Below are positions 24,947 through 32,907 of a stretch of 64,000 bases of DNA, one piece after another. The DNA lies in assembly GCA_038521865.1 (NCBI GenBank), contig JBCBKO010000001.1, forward strand, positions 124,001-188,000. The letters run 5' to 3'. The notes below the pieces were generated by a model that saw nothing but the letters and a program-made list of their open reading frames with translations, searched no databases and was not told where the DNA came from. Source of the stretch: CALBPI01 sp038521865. Its GTDB lineage: Bacteria; Pseudomonadota; Gammaproteobacteria; Steroidobacterales; Woeseiaceae. Each line of letters starts with the position of its first letter. The first letter of the stretch is position 1. A program made the translations under genes and the position numbers.

Positions 24947-25429
24947 CTAGTCTTCGGACTTGGCTTCGGACTGCAGCTGGTTGTAGTTCTGCTGGCCGAT
25001 TTTCTCGATCAGAGTCAGCTGCGTTTCGATAAAGTCGACGTGCTCCTCCTCCGACTCGAGAATCCGCTTAAAAAGCTCTCGGCTGACGAAGTCATTGATA
25101 CTCTCGGAGTATTCGATTGCCGCTTTCAGGTCGGGCACTGCAACCATTTCGAGAGCCAGGTCGCATTCGAGGATCTCTTTCACGTCTTCTCCAATACGAA
25201 GACGTCCAAGGTCCTGCAGATTCGGAAGTCCTTCGAGAAACAGGATGCGCTCGATCAACCAATCGGCGTGTTTCATCTCGTCGATCGACTCGTGGTACTC
25301 GTAGGCACCCAGTTTGTTGATGCCCCAGTCATTCAGCATGCGTGAATGCAGGAAGTATTGATTGATCGCCGTCAGTTCATTCTTAAGGATCGTATTCAGA
25401 TGCGCGATGACTTGCTTGTCGCCTTTCAT
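24947..25429 (-). CDS. bfr: Bacterioferritin
   Basis: 160 aa, the normal length. Ferroxidase ligands are visible: Glu18, Glu51 and His54 ('DEMKHAD'), then the second Glu and the 'SEEEHVDF' Glu/His pair. Met52 is the haem ligand between subunits. The 24-mer stores iron. A Fur-like palindrome lies about 100 bp upstream (25526-25552), and bfd, its electron donor for iron release, lies upstream on the same strand, so expression is expected to follow iron status. Confidence 0.97.
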   Translation of the reverse strand: MKGDKQVIAHLNTILKNELTAINQYFLHSRMLNDWGINKLGAYEYHESIDEMKHADWLIERILFLEGLPNLQDLGRLRIGEDVKEILECDLALEMVAVPDLKAAIEYSESINDFVSRELFKRILESEEEHVDFIETQLTLIEKIGQQNYNQLQSEAKSED

Positions 25430-25525
25430 GTTTGCTCGTTCCTGAGTGGGTTGTGGGGTGGCTCACCATTGAGCTGATGCGCCGGATAATAGCGACAGGC
25501 AGGGCGGATGCAAGCACCTCTGACC

Positions 25526-25552
25526 GAATGAAAATCACTATCATTTTCATTC
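25526..25552. promoter_or_regulatory. Fur-like box upstream of bfr
   Basis: A nearly perfect 27-bp palindrome: both ends read GAATGAAAAT and its complement, around a CACTATC centre. It matches the repeated hexamer pattern (NATWAT) of Fur sites. It lies in the 170 bp between the bfd stop and the bfr start. Confidence 0.7.
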
Positions 25553-25602
25553 GGTTACGCGTTTTTAGAGGGGTCGCGACAGAGATCGCGAGACAGGGGG
25601 AA

Positions 25603-25827
25603 TCAGGTGCCTGACAGTGCCTCGGTCGCTGTGCTGCCAGGTTGATAGATTCTAGGCCCGGCGACGCGACAGTGCTCTGCCACGATCTTCTCAGCGTCTT
25701 GCTCGCAGCTGCCGCAACAGACTGCTACACCAAGAGTTTCTTTCAGTTCCTCTACAGAACTGATACCACCCTCGACCGCGCTCTTTATCTGACGATCCGT
25801 GATTGCTTGGCAGATACATACGTACAT
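25603..25827 (-). CDS. bfd: Bacterioferritin-associated ferredoxin
   Basis: 74 aa. The [2Fe-2S] ligands of Bfd are present: Cys4 and Cys6 in 'YVCICQAIT' and Cys38 and Cys41 in 'AVCCGSCE'. Bfd donates electrons to reduce and release iron from bacterioferritin, and is normally induced in iron starvation. A Fur-like box overlaps its promoter, fitting that. It is upstream of bfr on the same strand but separated by 170 bp with its own Fur-like site. Confidence 0.95.
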   Translation of the reverse strand: MYVCICQAITDRQIKSAVEGGISSVEELKETLGVAVCCGSCEQDAEKIVAEHCRVAGPRIYQPGSTATEALSGT

Positions 25828-25844
25828 GGCACGAAGATTAAATC

Positions 25845-25867
25845 GAAATGAGAATGATTGTCAATTA
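25845..25867 (-). promoter_or_regulatory. Fur-like box at the bfd promoter
   Basis: GAAATGAGAATGATTGTCAA begins at 25845 and closely follows the Fur hexamer pattern. Its centre is about 25-30 bp upstream of the bfd start codon at 25827, where a repressor would block the promoter. Confidence 0.65.
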
Positions 25868-26009
25868 AATCCTGTGATGCACGTCTCATCTGTGTCTCGA
25901 TTTCGTGACCGACTGATTTCTCAGAAAAAAACGTGCGCACTTCGCTCCCAAGATCAATGCTTGCGTGGCAAACTGCGCAACTCTTGGGAGGATTCCTGGC
26001 GCGAGTTGA

Positions 26010-27386
26010 ATGTCGAAACAAGAACGAACCTTGTTGGTCGTTGAGGATGACCCTGGGCTACAAAGCCAGCTGAAATGGGTGTTCGACGATGTGGAGCTGG
26101 TGCAGGCCCAAGACCGTGGCTCTGCGATTGACGCGATTCGACGGTTTGAGCCCGATGTGGTGCTTCAGGATCTGGGACTGCCGCCTGATCCGGATGGGGT
26201 GGCTGAAGGTCTGGCGTGCGTTGAGGAAATCCTCCAACTGGCACCTCATACGAAAGTGATCGTCGTCACCGGGCACGGCGACAAAGACAACGCACTCAAG
26301 GCCATCGGGGCAGGGGCGTACGACTTCTATCAGAAACCGCTGGACACCGACGTTCTTAAATTGTTGGTCGACAGAGCATTCGTCTTGTCGCGGTTGGAGG
26401 CGGAAAACCGGCATCTGCGCGAGGCGTCTTCGCATTCTCCGTTGGACGGCATCGTCGCGGTCAGCCCCGGCATGCTGAAAGTCTGCCGGATCATTGAGAA
26501 GGTAGCACCGACGACGGCAACGACTTTATTGCTCGGCGAGTCGGGCACCGGTAAGGAAGTGCTTGCTCGCGCCGTCCACAAACTCAGCCCCCGTGCGGAT
26601 CAGCCCTTTGTGGCGATCAACTGCGCAGCCATACCTGAGAATCTGCTCGAGTCCGAGCTATTCGGTTTCGAAAAGGGCGCTTTCACCGGTGCTGCCAAAC
26701 AGACACCTGGAAAGGTTGAGGTTGCCAACGGCGGTACACTATTCCTCGACGAAATCGGCGACATGCCGATGTCGTTGCAAGCGAAGCTGCTGCGTTTTCT
26801 TCAGGAGCGTGTGGTCGAGCGGATCGGTGGCCGCGTTGAAATTCCGGTCGATGTGCGCGTGGTCTGTGCGACCAATCAGAATCTGAAGTCGTTGATCGAA
26901 AGCGGCGGCTTCCGGGAGGACCTCTACTATCGCATTTGCGAAATCGAGATTCCGATTCCACCGTTACGAGATCGGCAGAACGGCGTTTTGATGCTGGCAC
27001 GCGTGATGCTCGATCAGGCAGCTGATCGGCACAATCGATCGTTACGCGGCTTCAGCGAGGACGCGAAGCAGGCGATGTTGGCGCATGCCTGGCCTGGCAA
27101 TGTTCGAGAGCTTTCCAATAAGATCAACGGCGCGGTGATCATGGCGGACGGCAATCAGGTTACGGCCGAAGACCTCGGGTTAGAGGTGCCTGACGACGCG
27201 GTGTCCTTGAACCTGCGAGAGGTGCGGGACGCCGCGGAGCGAAACGCAACGCGTCAGGCGATTATCCATACCGGTGGCAACATCTCGCGAGCCGCTGCAC
27301 TGCTCGGCGTCAGTCGGCCTACGCTCTATGACCTCATGGAGCGCCATGGTATCGACGCTGAGGAGTTGGTGGCGAATACGGCCTAG
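26010..27386 (+). CDS. prsR: PEP-CTERM-box type sigma-54 response regulator (PrsR-like)
   Basis: 458 aa. The receiver domain (5-125) has the acidic pocket 'VVEDD' and phospho-acceptor Asp in 'VVLQDLGLP', followed by the AAA+ domain (about 145-375) with Walker A 'GESGTGKE', the sigma-54 contact loop GAFTGA and 'GGTLFLDEIGDMP' (Walker B), and a Fis-type HTH at the end ('NISRAAALLGVSRPTLYDLMERH'). The receiver signature 'DLGLPPDPDGVAEGL' is characteristic of the PEP-CTERM-associated regulator family that controls exopolysaccharide and exosortase-sorted proteins. The usual sensor kinase PrsK and exosortase genes are not in this window, so it is an orphan here. It converges on glrR. Confidence 0.85.
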   Translation: MSKQERTLLVVEDDPGLQSQLKWVFDDVELVQAQDRGSAIDAIRRFEPDVVLQDLGLPPDPDGVAEGLACVEEILQLAPHTKVIVVTGHGDKDNALKAIGAGAYDFYQKPLDTDVLKLLVDRAFVLSRLEAENRHLREASSHSPLDGIVAVSPGMLKVCRIIEKVAPTTATTLLLGESGTGKEVLARAVHKLSPRADQPFVAINCAAIPENLLESELFGFEKGAFTGAAKQTPGKVEVANGGTLFLDEIGDMPMSLQAKLLRFLQERVVERIGGRVEIPVDVRVVCATNQNLKSLIESGGFREDLYYRICEIEIPIPPLRDRQNGVLMLARVMLDQAADRHNRSLRGFSEDAKQAMLAHAWPGNVRELSNKINGAVIMADGNQVTAEDLGLEVPDDAVSLNLREVRDAAERNATRQAIIHTGGNISRAAALLGVSRPTLYDLMERHGIDAEELVANTA

Positions 27387-27397
27387 TGCTTGGCAGC

Positions 27398-28762
27398 TCA
27401 GCGCGCCTTGAACGCGTCCGGGTTCAGATCGTGGCGTGCCAGCAGTTTGTAGAAATCGGTGCGATTGCGTTTTGCTAGTCGAGCTGCCTGACTGACGTTG
27501 CCACCCGTGATTTGTAAGATCTGCGACAAGTAGTTTCGCGTGAATTCGTCGCGTGCATCAGAGAACGAGGGTAGACGTTCACCATGATCACCCAACGCAG
27601 AACGCACGAGCTCGGCGCTAATCACGGGAGACCCGGCCAGTGCGACGTTCTGACGCACCACGTTGAATAGTTGGCGAATATTGCCAGGCCATTTCGCCAT
27701 CACCAGCAGCTCGAGTGCTTCGGGCGCATAGACGCGGCGTTCGCTGTCGCCCTGTTCTGCGAGCTGGCGCAGAAAGTGGGCGACGAGCAACGGGATATCT
27801 TCGCGACGCTCTTCGAGTGGCGGCATCTCGATGTTGACGACGTTCAGTCGGTAGTACAGGTCTTCCCGGAATTGGCCTGTCGACATCATGTCGGCAAGGT
27901 CGCGGTGGGTTGCCGACAAGACACGTACGTCGACGTCGATAGATTCTGTGCTCCCGACCGGGCGTACCTGATTTTCCTGCAGGACACGCAGCAGTTTCAC
28001 TTGTAGACGCATCGGCATATCTCCGATTTCGTCCAGCAGGAGCGTGCCACCGTTGGCCGCCTGAAACAGGCCTTTGTGTTCCGTAGTAGCGCCAGTAAAC
28101 GCGCCTTTCGCATGACCAAACAGTTCCGACTCGAGCAGATTCTCGGCCATGGCGCTACAGTTGATGGCTACAAATGGTTTGTCGCTGCGTGAGCTTGCGC
28201 GATGAATTGCCCGTGCAAGCAATTCTTTGCCCGTGCCGGATTCACCGGTGATCAGCACGCGAGCATCGGTCTCGGCGACCATGCGCGCTTGCGTTAAACG
28301 ATCCCGCATCAATGCATTGCGGGTGATGATTTCGTTAGCCCAGTCCTCACCGATCGAAGAGCTGCCGGAAACGCGCAGCGCCTTCTCTACGTGTTCGAGC
28401 AATTCATCTTTTTCAATGGGCTTGGTGAGGAAGCCGAATGCGCCGCCCTTCGTGGCTTCGACCGCATCCGGAATGGTGCCGTGGGCCGTCATGATCAGCA
28501 CGTTCAAGCCAGGTGCACGACGCTGCAATTCGTGCAGCAGGCCGATACCGTCCATCTTGTCCATGCGCAGATCTGAAATAACGAGGTCAGGTTGGAAACG
28601 ACCCAGCACGGCGAGTGCGGCCATCGCGCTCTCAACCGCCTCGACGATGTAATTCTCGGCTCGTAGTCGGATGCTGAGCAGCCGGAGTAACCCTGGATCG
28701 TCATCGACGAGCAGGATGCGTCCTTTTTGTTTCAGTTTGCCGCGTTTGGTTGCGTTACTCAT
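27398..28762 (-). CDS. glrR: GlrR/QseF-like sigma-54 response regulator
   Basis: 454 aa from the ATG at 28762, which overlaps the end of the lipoprotein gene by 8 bp; in-frame starts further upstream lie inside that gene. Receiver with 'LLVDDD' and Asp in 'DLVISDLRM', AAA+ domain with Walker A 'GESGTGKE' and GAFTGA, and a C-terminal Fis-type HTH ('NVSQAARLAKRNRTDFYKLLARHDL'). The lineage-typical ending 'KRNRTDFYKLLARH' fits GlrR. It is the third gene of glrK-qseG-glrR. In enterobacteria this system activates sigma-54 promoters such as glmY in response to envelope or host signals. The target here is not visible. Confidence 0.92.
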   Translation of the reverse strand: MSNATKRGKLKQKGRILLVDDDPGLLRLLSIRLRAENYIVEAVESAMAALAVLGRFQPDLVISDLRMDKMDGIGLLHELQRRAPGLNVLIMTAHGTIPDAVEATKGGAFGFLTKPIEKDELLEHVEKALRVSGSSSIGEDWANEIITRNALMRDRLTQARMVAETDARVLITGESGTGKELLARAIHRASSRSDKPFVAINCSAMAENLLESELFGHAKGAFTGATTEHKGLFQAANGGTLLLDEIGDMPMRLQVKLLRVLQENQVRPVGSTESIDVDVRVLSATHRDLADMMSTGQFREDLYYRLNVVNIEMPPLEERREDIPLLVAHFLRQLAEQGDSERRVYAPEALELLVMAKWPGNIRQLFNVVRQNVALAGSPVISAELVRSALGDHGERLPSFSDARDEFTRNYLSQILQITGGNVSQAARLAKRNRTDFYKLLARHDLNPDAFKAR

Positions 28763-29393
28763 TGTCGCCTGGCTCATCGCCACCGTTGCCGTTTGCACCA
28801 TCTCGTTCTCTGATTGAGCGTTCGATCAATGTGATCGCACGCAGTTTTTCTTCCGCTTCCGCGAGCTCAGCTCGCAGGCGAGTGTTGTCGCTTCTCAACA
28901 GTTCGACTTGTGCGCGCGCCGCCGCGAGTTCGCGCTCACTCGTCCTTGTCGCGCTGTTGCCCGCTTGCCTCGCTTCAGTCTCAGCCGACACTCGCGAGCG
29001 AAGCATCCCAAGTTGTACTGCAGCCAGAAGCTGCTCGTCGGCCAGCAACAACTCGGGCTGCAACAGCAGCTCCGTCAACATGCCATCTGCCCGGGCCAGA
29101 TCACTCCATTGATGACCTGGTGTCGCCAGTGCTAGCGCAAGACGCAGACGGTTGGTTGTCGTTGGCGCACGCGTGAAATCCAGCTGCAGCTCATCCCAGA
29201 CGCGCGCTTTGCGCGCGGGATCACCCTCCAACAGGATTTCGATATCTGCAAGGTAGATGGAAATGGTGGACTGCTCAACCGTAACTGATTGATTTGTCGC
29301 GGTTTGGCGACGGTCGAAGAGTTTATCGAACGAGCCACAGCCAGAGACCAGCAGTGAGACCAGCGCTAGCGTGAATAGCGTAAATCTAGCCAT
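28755..29393 (-). CDS. qseG: QseG/YfhG-like lipoprotein between the kinase and regulator
   Basis: 212 aa. Signal peptide with lipobox in 'LALVSLLVSGCGSF' (Cys at about 19), so it is probably anchored to a membrane, in enterobacteria the outer one. The body is helical, ending in a coiled coil ('ARAQVELLRSDNTRLRAELAEAEEKLRAI') and a Gly/Asn-rich tail. QseG is known to bind and restrain or activate the kinase QseE (GlrK). The gene overlaps both neighbours by 8 bp, so three-way coupling is certain at the DNA level. Confidence 0.85.
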   Translation of the reverse strand: MARFTLFTLALVSLLVSGCGSFDKLFDRRQTATNQSVTVEQSTISIYLADIEILLEGDPARKARVWDELQLDFTRAPTTTNRLRLALALATPGHQWSDLARADGMLTELLLQPELLLADEQLLAAVQLGMLRSRVSAETEARQAGNSATRTSERELAAARAQVELLRSDNTRLRAELAEAEEKLRAITLIERSIRERDGANGNGGDEPGDNE

Positions 29394-30876
29394 TTGCCAC
29401 CCGTTTCGTTGTCATGGCCTGTTGCGGTATTTCAATTCGGAAGTGCGCGCCGCCAAGAACCACTGTGTCCCCGCGACCCGTTCGAACAGCGCGTTGTTCG
29501 TCGCAAATTTCCACTACGCCATCATGGGCCTGAACACACTCAAGCACAACCGATAAGCCGATGCCGGTGCCCGCGACCAACCCACCGTGCTGCTGTTCGC
29601 CCTGGTAGAAGGCATCGAAGACTTTTTTGCGTTCCGACATGGGAATTCCTGGCCCTTGGTCGGCGACCTCGAGCACGAAAGCGTTCTCGGTTCGCTGTGC
29701 GCGGATGAAAAGGGCGCCGCCCTCCGGCGAGAATTTCACCGCGTTGGAAATCAGGTTATCGAGGGTGGTTCGAATCATTTCTCGATCTGCGAATACAGAG
29801 ACGTCATCGATGGTCGTCAAGAGTCGTATGCGTTGTGAGCGAATCGTGAGTGCATGCACCTTCAGGATCGACTCCACCATGCGGCGCAGCGGAAACTCGC
29901 TGGCGGTCAGGACTTCATTGCGGCTTTGCCAGGCACTGAAATTCAAGAGGTTTTCGATCAGGCGCTGTAAGCGAATGCCATTACTGCGCAGGATATCTGT
30001 GACTTCTTCTTGCGGGGCATCCAACTGACCCACCGAACCATCCAGCAACAGCTCCGTTCCCTCTCGAATGTTGGCAAGAGGCGTTTTCAGTTCGTGCGAC
30101 ATATGACGCAGGAAGCGATTTTTCTCTTGCGCGAGTTCGAGCAAGCGTTGGCGCAGCCACTCCAACTGACGACCGAGTGCGACCAAATCGGCGGGACCGA
30201 CCACTTCGATACGCTGTGAGAAGCGGCCTTCGCCGAGCTGGTTGATCGCGCGGTCGAGCACGCGGATAGGCCTGCTGACCCGCCATGTCACGAAGATCAT
30301 AGTGAAGATGCTGAAACCGCCTAAGACACCTGCCTGCCAGATCAACGCGGTGCGGGTGTCTGCAGCGTCTGCTTTCAATGCAAATACCTGCCTGTCGATG
30401 CCTTCCTGAAACTGCACTTCCAAAGCCCGCGCAGCATCACCGGCGTCGATGAAGCGCCCGATCGCGCCGGCGACCGCTCCGGATCCCTCGGGTAGAGCGG
30501 AAACCAGCTCCTCCACCGCGAGATCGATGCGCCCAAGCATGGCGCGGGTTTGTACATCCTCGGCGTAGCGTTTGAGGCGAGTGGTTACCTCGGCGATCGT
30601 ATCCGAATCAGCCCGCAGGAACTCAGCAAGCTCCTGATCCTCCGCCACCAAGTATTGGCGAGCGACGCGTTCCATGATCGAGAGCTGCTCCTGCAACTCG
30701 CGCGTGTTTTGTGTGGCTTCGACTCCGGACACGATCAGCGATTGGGAGCGCGTTGCAAAGCGATCGAGTTGGAGGAGTGTCCAACCCAATGCGATCGACA
30801 GCGGTAGCATGATCATTGCGTACCCCAGCAACACCAATGCGGTAATCGATCGGGGTCTTGGGAATCGAAACGCCAT
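29386..30876 (-). CDS. glrK: GlrK/QseE-like sensor histidine kinase
   Basis: 496 aa from the ATG at 30876; a longer start would overlap galE. Two transmembrane helices (about 12-32 and 180-200) frame a periplasmic helical sensor, followed by HAMP, a dimerisation domain with phospho-His in 'RHMSHELKTPLANIREG', and the ATPase with N-box 'NLISNAVKFS', 'DQGPGIP' and 'GTGIGLSVV'. It would phosphorylate GlrR. First gene of its operon, 14 bp after galE on the same strand, so galE may be co-transcribed. Confidence 0.93.
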   Translation of the reverse strand: MAFRFPRPRSITALVLLGYAMIMLPLSIALGWTLLQLDRFATRSQSLIVSGVEATQNTRELQEQLSIMERVARQYLVAEDQELAEFLRADSDTIAEVTTRLKRYAEDVQTRAMLGRIDLAVEELVSALPEGSGAVAGAIGRFIDAGDAARALEVQFQEGIDRQVFALKADAADTRTALIWQAGVLGGFSIFTMIFVTWRVSRPIRVLDRAINQLGEGRFSQRIEVVGPADLVALGRQLEWLRQRLLELAQEKNRFLRHMSHELKTPLANIREGTELLLDGSVGQLDAPQEEVTDILRSNGIRLQRLIENLLNFSAWQSRNEVLTASEFPLRRMVESILKVHALTIRSQRIRLLTTIDDVSVFADREMIRTTLDNLISNAVKFSPEGGALFIRAQRTENAFVLEVADQGPGIPMSERKKVFDAFYQGEQQHGGLVAGTGIGLSVVLECVQAHDGVVEICDEQRAVRTGRGDTVVLGGAHFRIEIPQQAMTTKRVANG

Positions 30877-30890
30877 CAGGGTCGGTCTCG

Positions 30891-31901
30891 CTATCCTGCC
30901 CAATAAGCCGATTCGTCGCGAGCGGCGATCTTGCGTTCCCATGCGAGCGCTGAACCGACGATGGCATCGAGATCATCAAAACGTGGCGTCCAGTCGAGAA
31001 CGTTGCGTGCTCGGTCAGCGACTGCCACTAATGTGGGCGGATCGCCGGCTCTGCGCGCTTCCTCAACAATATTCAAGGGCGTTCCGTTGATTCTGGAAAC
31101 GACCGAAAGCAACTCGCGGACACTATAACCATGTCCGTAACCGCAATTGAGGGTCTCTGAGCTACCGCCGGCGCGCAGATAGTCGAGCGCTTTGATATGG
31201 GCCGACGCGAGGTCCTCGACATGGATGTAGTCGCGCACACCCGTGCCATCAGGGGTCGGGTAATCCGTACCAAAAATCGACACGTGGGAGCGTTTACCGA
31301 CCGCAGCTTCGCAAGCAACTTTGGTGAGAAGCGTGGCTTTGGGCGTGGACTGCCCGATTCGACCTTCCGGATCACATCCTGCAACGTTGAAATAGCGCAG
31401 AACGACGTGCGATGGCCCGCCAGCGATCTCAAGATCGCGCAGCATCCATTCGCTCATCAGTTTTGAGGTGCCATAAGGGTTGATCGGAGAGGTAGGGTCC
31501 GTCTCGGTGACACTGTCACTCCGGGGTACGCCATAGACCGCCGCGGTTGATGAGAACACGACATGTTTGACGCCGTGCGCGTGTGCGACCGCGAGCAGTG
31601 TACGCGTGTTTGCGGTGTTGTTGAGGTAGTACTTTAAGGGATTCTCGACTGATTCCGGCACCACGGTCGCGGCTGCGAAATGCATGATTGTGTCGATCGG
31701 GTAGGTGGTGAAGATGCGGCTAAGTGTTTCGGCACATCCGGTATCACCGACAACCAGGTCTCCATGGGTAACCGACCTTGAGAACCCCGTCGAGAGGTTA
31801 TCGAGCACCACAACCGGCTCACCTTTCTCGCCGAGCTGTCGAACGACGTGGCTGCCGATGTACCCGGCGCCGCCAGTAACCAATGTATAACGCTGACTCA
31901 T
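30891..31901 (-). CDS. galE: UDP-glucose 4-epimerase
   Basis: 336 aa from the ATG at 31901, which has GGGACAAGAG directly upstream; an ATG at 31913 is also in frame. NAD-binding 'LVTGGAGYIGSHVVRQL', YxxxK in 'PYGTSKLMSEW', Ser/Thr in 'FSSTAAVYG', and 'RYFNVAGCDPEGRIGQ' are all hallmarks of bacterial GalE. It interconverts UDP-glucose and UDP-galactose for envelope polysaccharides. It lies immediately upstream of the glrK operon, and a polysaccharide-linked regulator (prsR) is 4 kb away. Confidence 0.95.
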   Translation of the reverse strand: MSQRYTLVTGGAGYIGSHVVRQLGEKGEPVVVLDNLSTGFSRSVTHGDLVVGDTGCAETLSRIFTTYPIDTIMHFAAATVVPESVENPLKYYLNNTANTRTLLAVAHAHGVKHVVFSSTAAVYGVPRSDSVTETDPTSPINPYGTSKLMSEWMLRDLEIAGGPSHVVLRYFNVAGCDPEGRIGQSTPKATLLTKVACEAAVGKRSHVSIFGTDYPTPDGTGVRDYIHVEDLASAHIKALDYLRAGGSSETLNCGYGHGYSVRELLSVVSRINGTPLNIVEEARRAGDPPTLVAVADRARNVLDWTPRFDDLDAIVGSALAWERKIAARDESAYWAG

Positions 31902-32066
31902 CTCTTGTCCCATAGGTTATGTCACGCAGATTGTACCAGTGCGGCCACTGCGCTTTGTCGAACGGTTCGCAGTTTGAAGGAGTGGTTCAGTGCATTTTCA
32001 ACTGGTAGTTGCCGCAACCGCGGGCTAGTCTGGCCGCATCGAAAATGACGTCACTCGGGTGGTCAC

Positions 32067-32666
32067 ATGGATCAGATAAGACGCTGTCATGGCGTTGCGC
32101 TTTCTCTCGCTGTTGCGCTGATGGCAGGGTGTGGCGGAGGGTCTCTGGAGGTCGATGCAGACCCGGTCGAGGCCGAAGCACCGGAGATTACTGTGTCATC
32201 CATCGCGGCCGAATCCGCCGACACTGCGTCGATATCTGTTGCCTATGCCTTCGATACCGAACCGAAGGTGGGTGACCCATTGACGGTCTCTGTCACTGTA
32301 GAGGGCGTGGGTCCAGAGCCGTTGGCGCTCCTGTCCTCAGTCAGCGGGCCTTTGGCATTGTCGGAGAACACCCCGGAGCGAATAGAGCTCGCTGCTGGTC
32401 AGACGCCAGTCATCGTCGATATTGTGGTGACCCCACAGGATCAGGGCCTTGCGTATTTATATTTGCAAATGACGGGGCAGCGGGAGGCGAGGCCATTTAC
32501 CCGTGCGATGGCAGTACCGGTCCAGGTCGGCGCAGGTGCTGATGCGGGAGATATTCAAAAGTTGCTGGATGCCGGGGTGGAAGTGCTGTCGTCACAGCCC
32601 GCAGCAGACGAGATACGCGGTGCCGATGAGGTTATCGCCCTTGAAGAATTATCGCCAGATGCCTGA
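32067..32666 (+). CDS. Predicted lipoprotein, 199 aa
   Basis: The signal peptide ends in a lipobox 'ALMAGCGGG' (Cys near residue 22). The mature part starts acidic and then forms what looks like one beta-sandwich domain ('PKVGDPLTVSVTVEGVGPEP', 'LAAGQTPVIVDIVVTPQDQGLAYLYLQ'). The C-terminus is acidic and Ala-rich. No specific family recognised. It is a single gene in front of the c-di-GMP protein gene. Confidence 0.7.
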   Translation: MDQIRRCHGVALSLAVALMAGCGGGSLEVDADPVEAEAPEITVSSIAAESADTASISVAYAFDTEPKVGDPLTVSVTVEGVGPEPLALLSSVSGPLALSENTPERIELAAGQTPVIVDIVVTPQDQGLAYLYLQMTGQREARPFTRAMAVPVQVGAGADAGDIQKLLDAGVEVLSSQPAADEIRGADEVIALEELSPDA

Positions 32667-32710
32667 TAAATAGGCAATTTCTCAGGCGAGATGCCGCTGG
32701 CATTACGGGC

Positions 32711-32724
32711 GGGAAAATTTTCCC
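32711..32724. repeat. Perfect 14-bp palindrome
   Basis: GGGAAAATTTTCCC lies in the 240-bp gap between the lipoprotein gene and the GGDEF/EAL gene. There is no T-run afterwards, so I read it as a possible operator, not a terminator. No c-di-GMP riboswitch consensus was found in the gap. Confidence 0.4.
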
Positions 32725-32907
32725 ACAGTGCGCAAAAACGAGAGCTGGCTCACGTTTCGACTTGTCCGAACCGAGTACCGTGCTACTCATGGGGAAAACG
32801 TCGCTAGAGCGCAATCTCCTAGGCAAGGGAAGGCCGGCGTCCTGCGCAGTCGCGCAGTGACCGATTTCTAGGGATCCAAGACAACGATTCAGCGCCGGAG
32901 GGCGGGA

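Noticed and set aside
32667..32907. Cyclic-di-GMP riboswitch before the GGDEF/EAL gene
   Set aside because: The position is right, but none of the conserved GEMM blocks are present; only a 14-bp palindrome is found.
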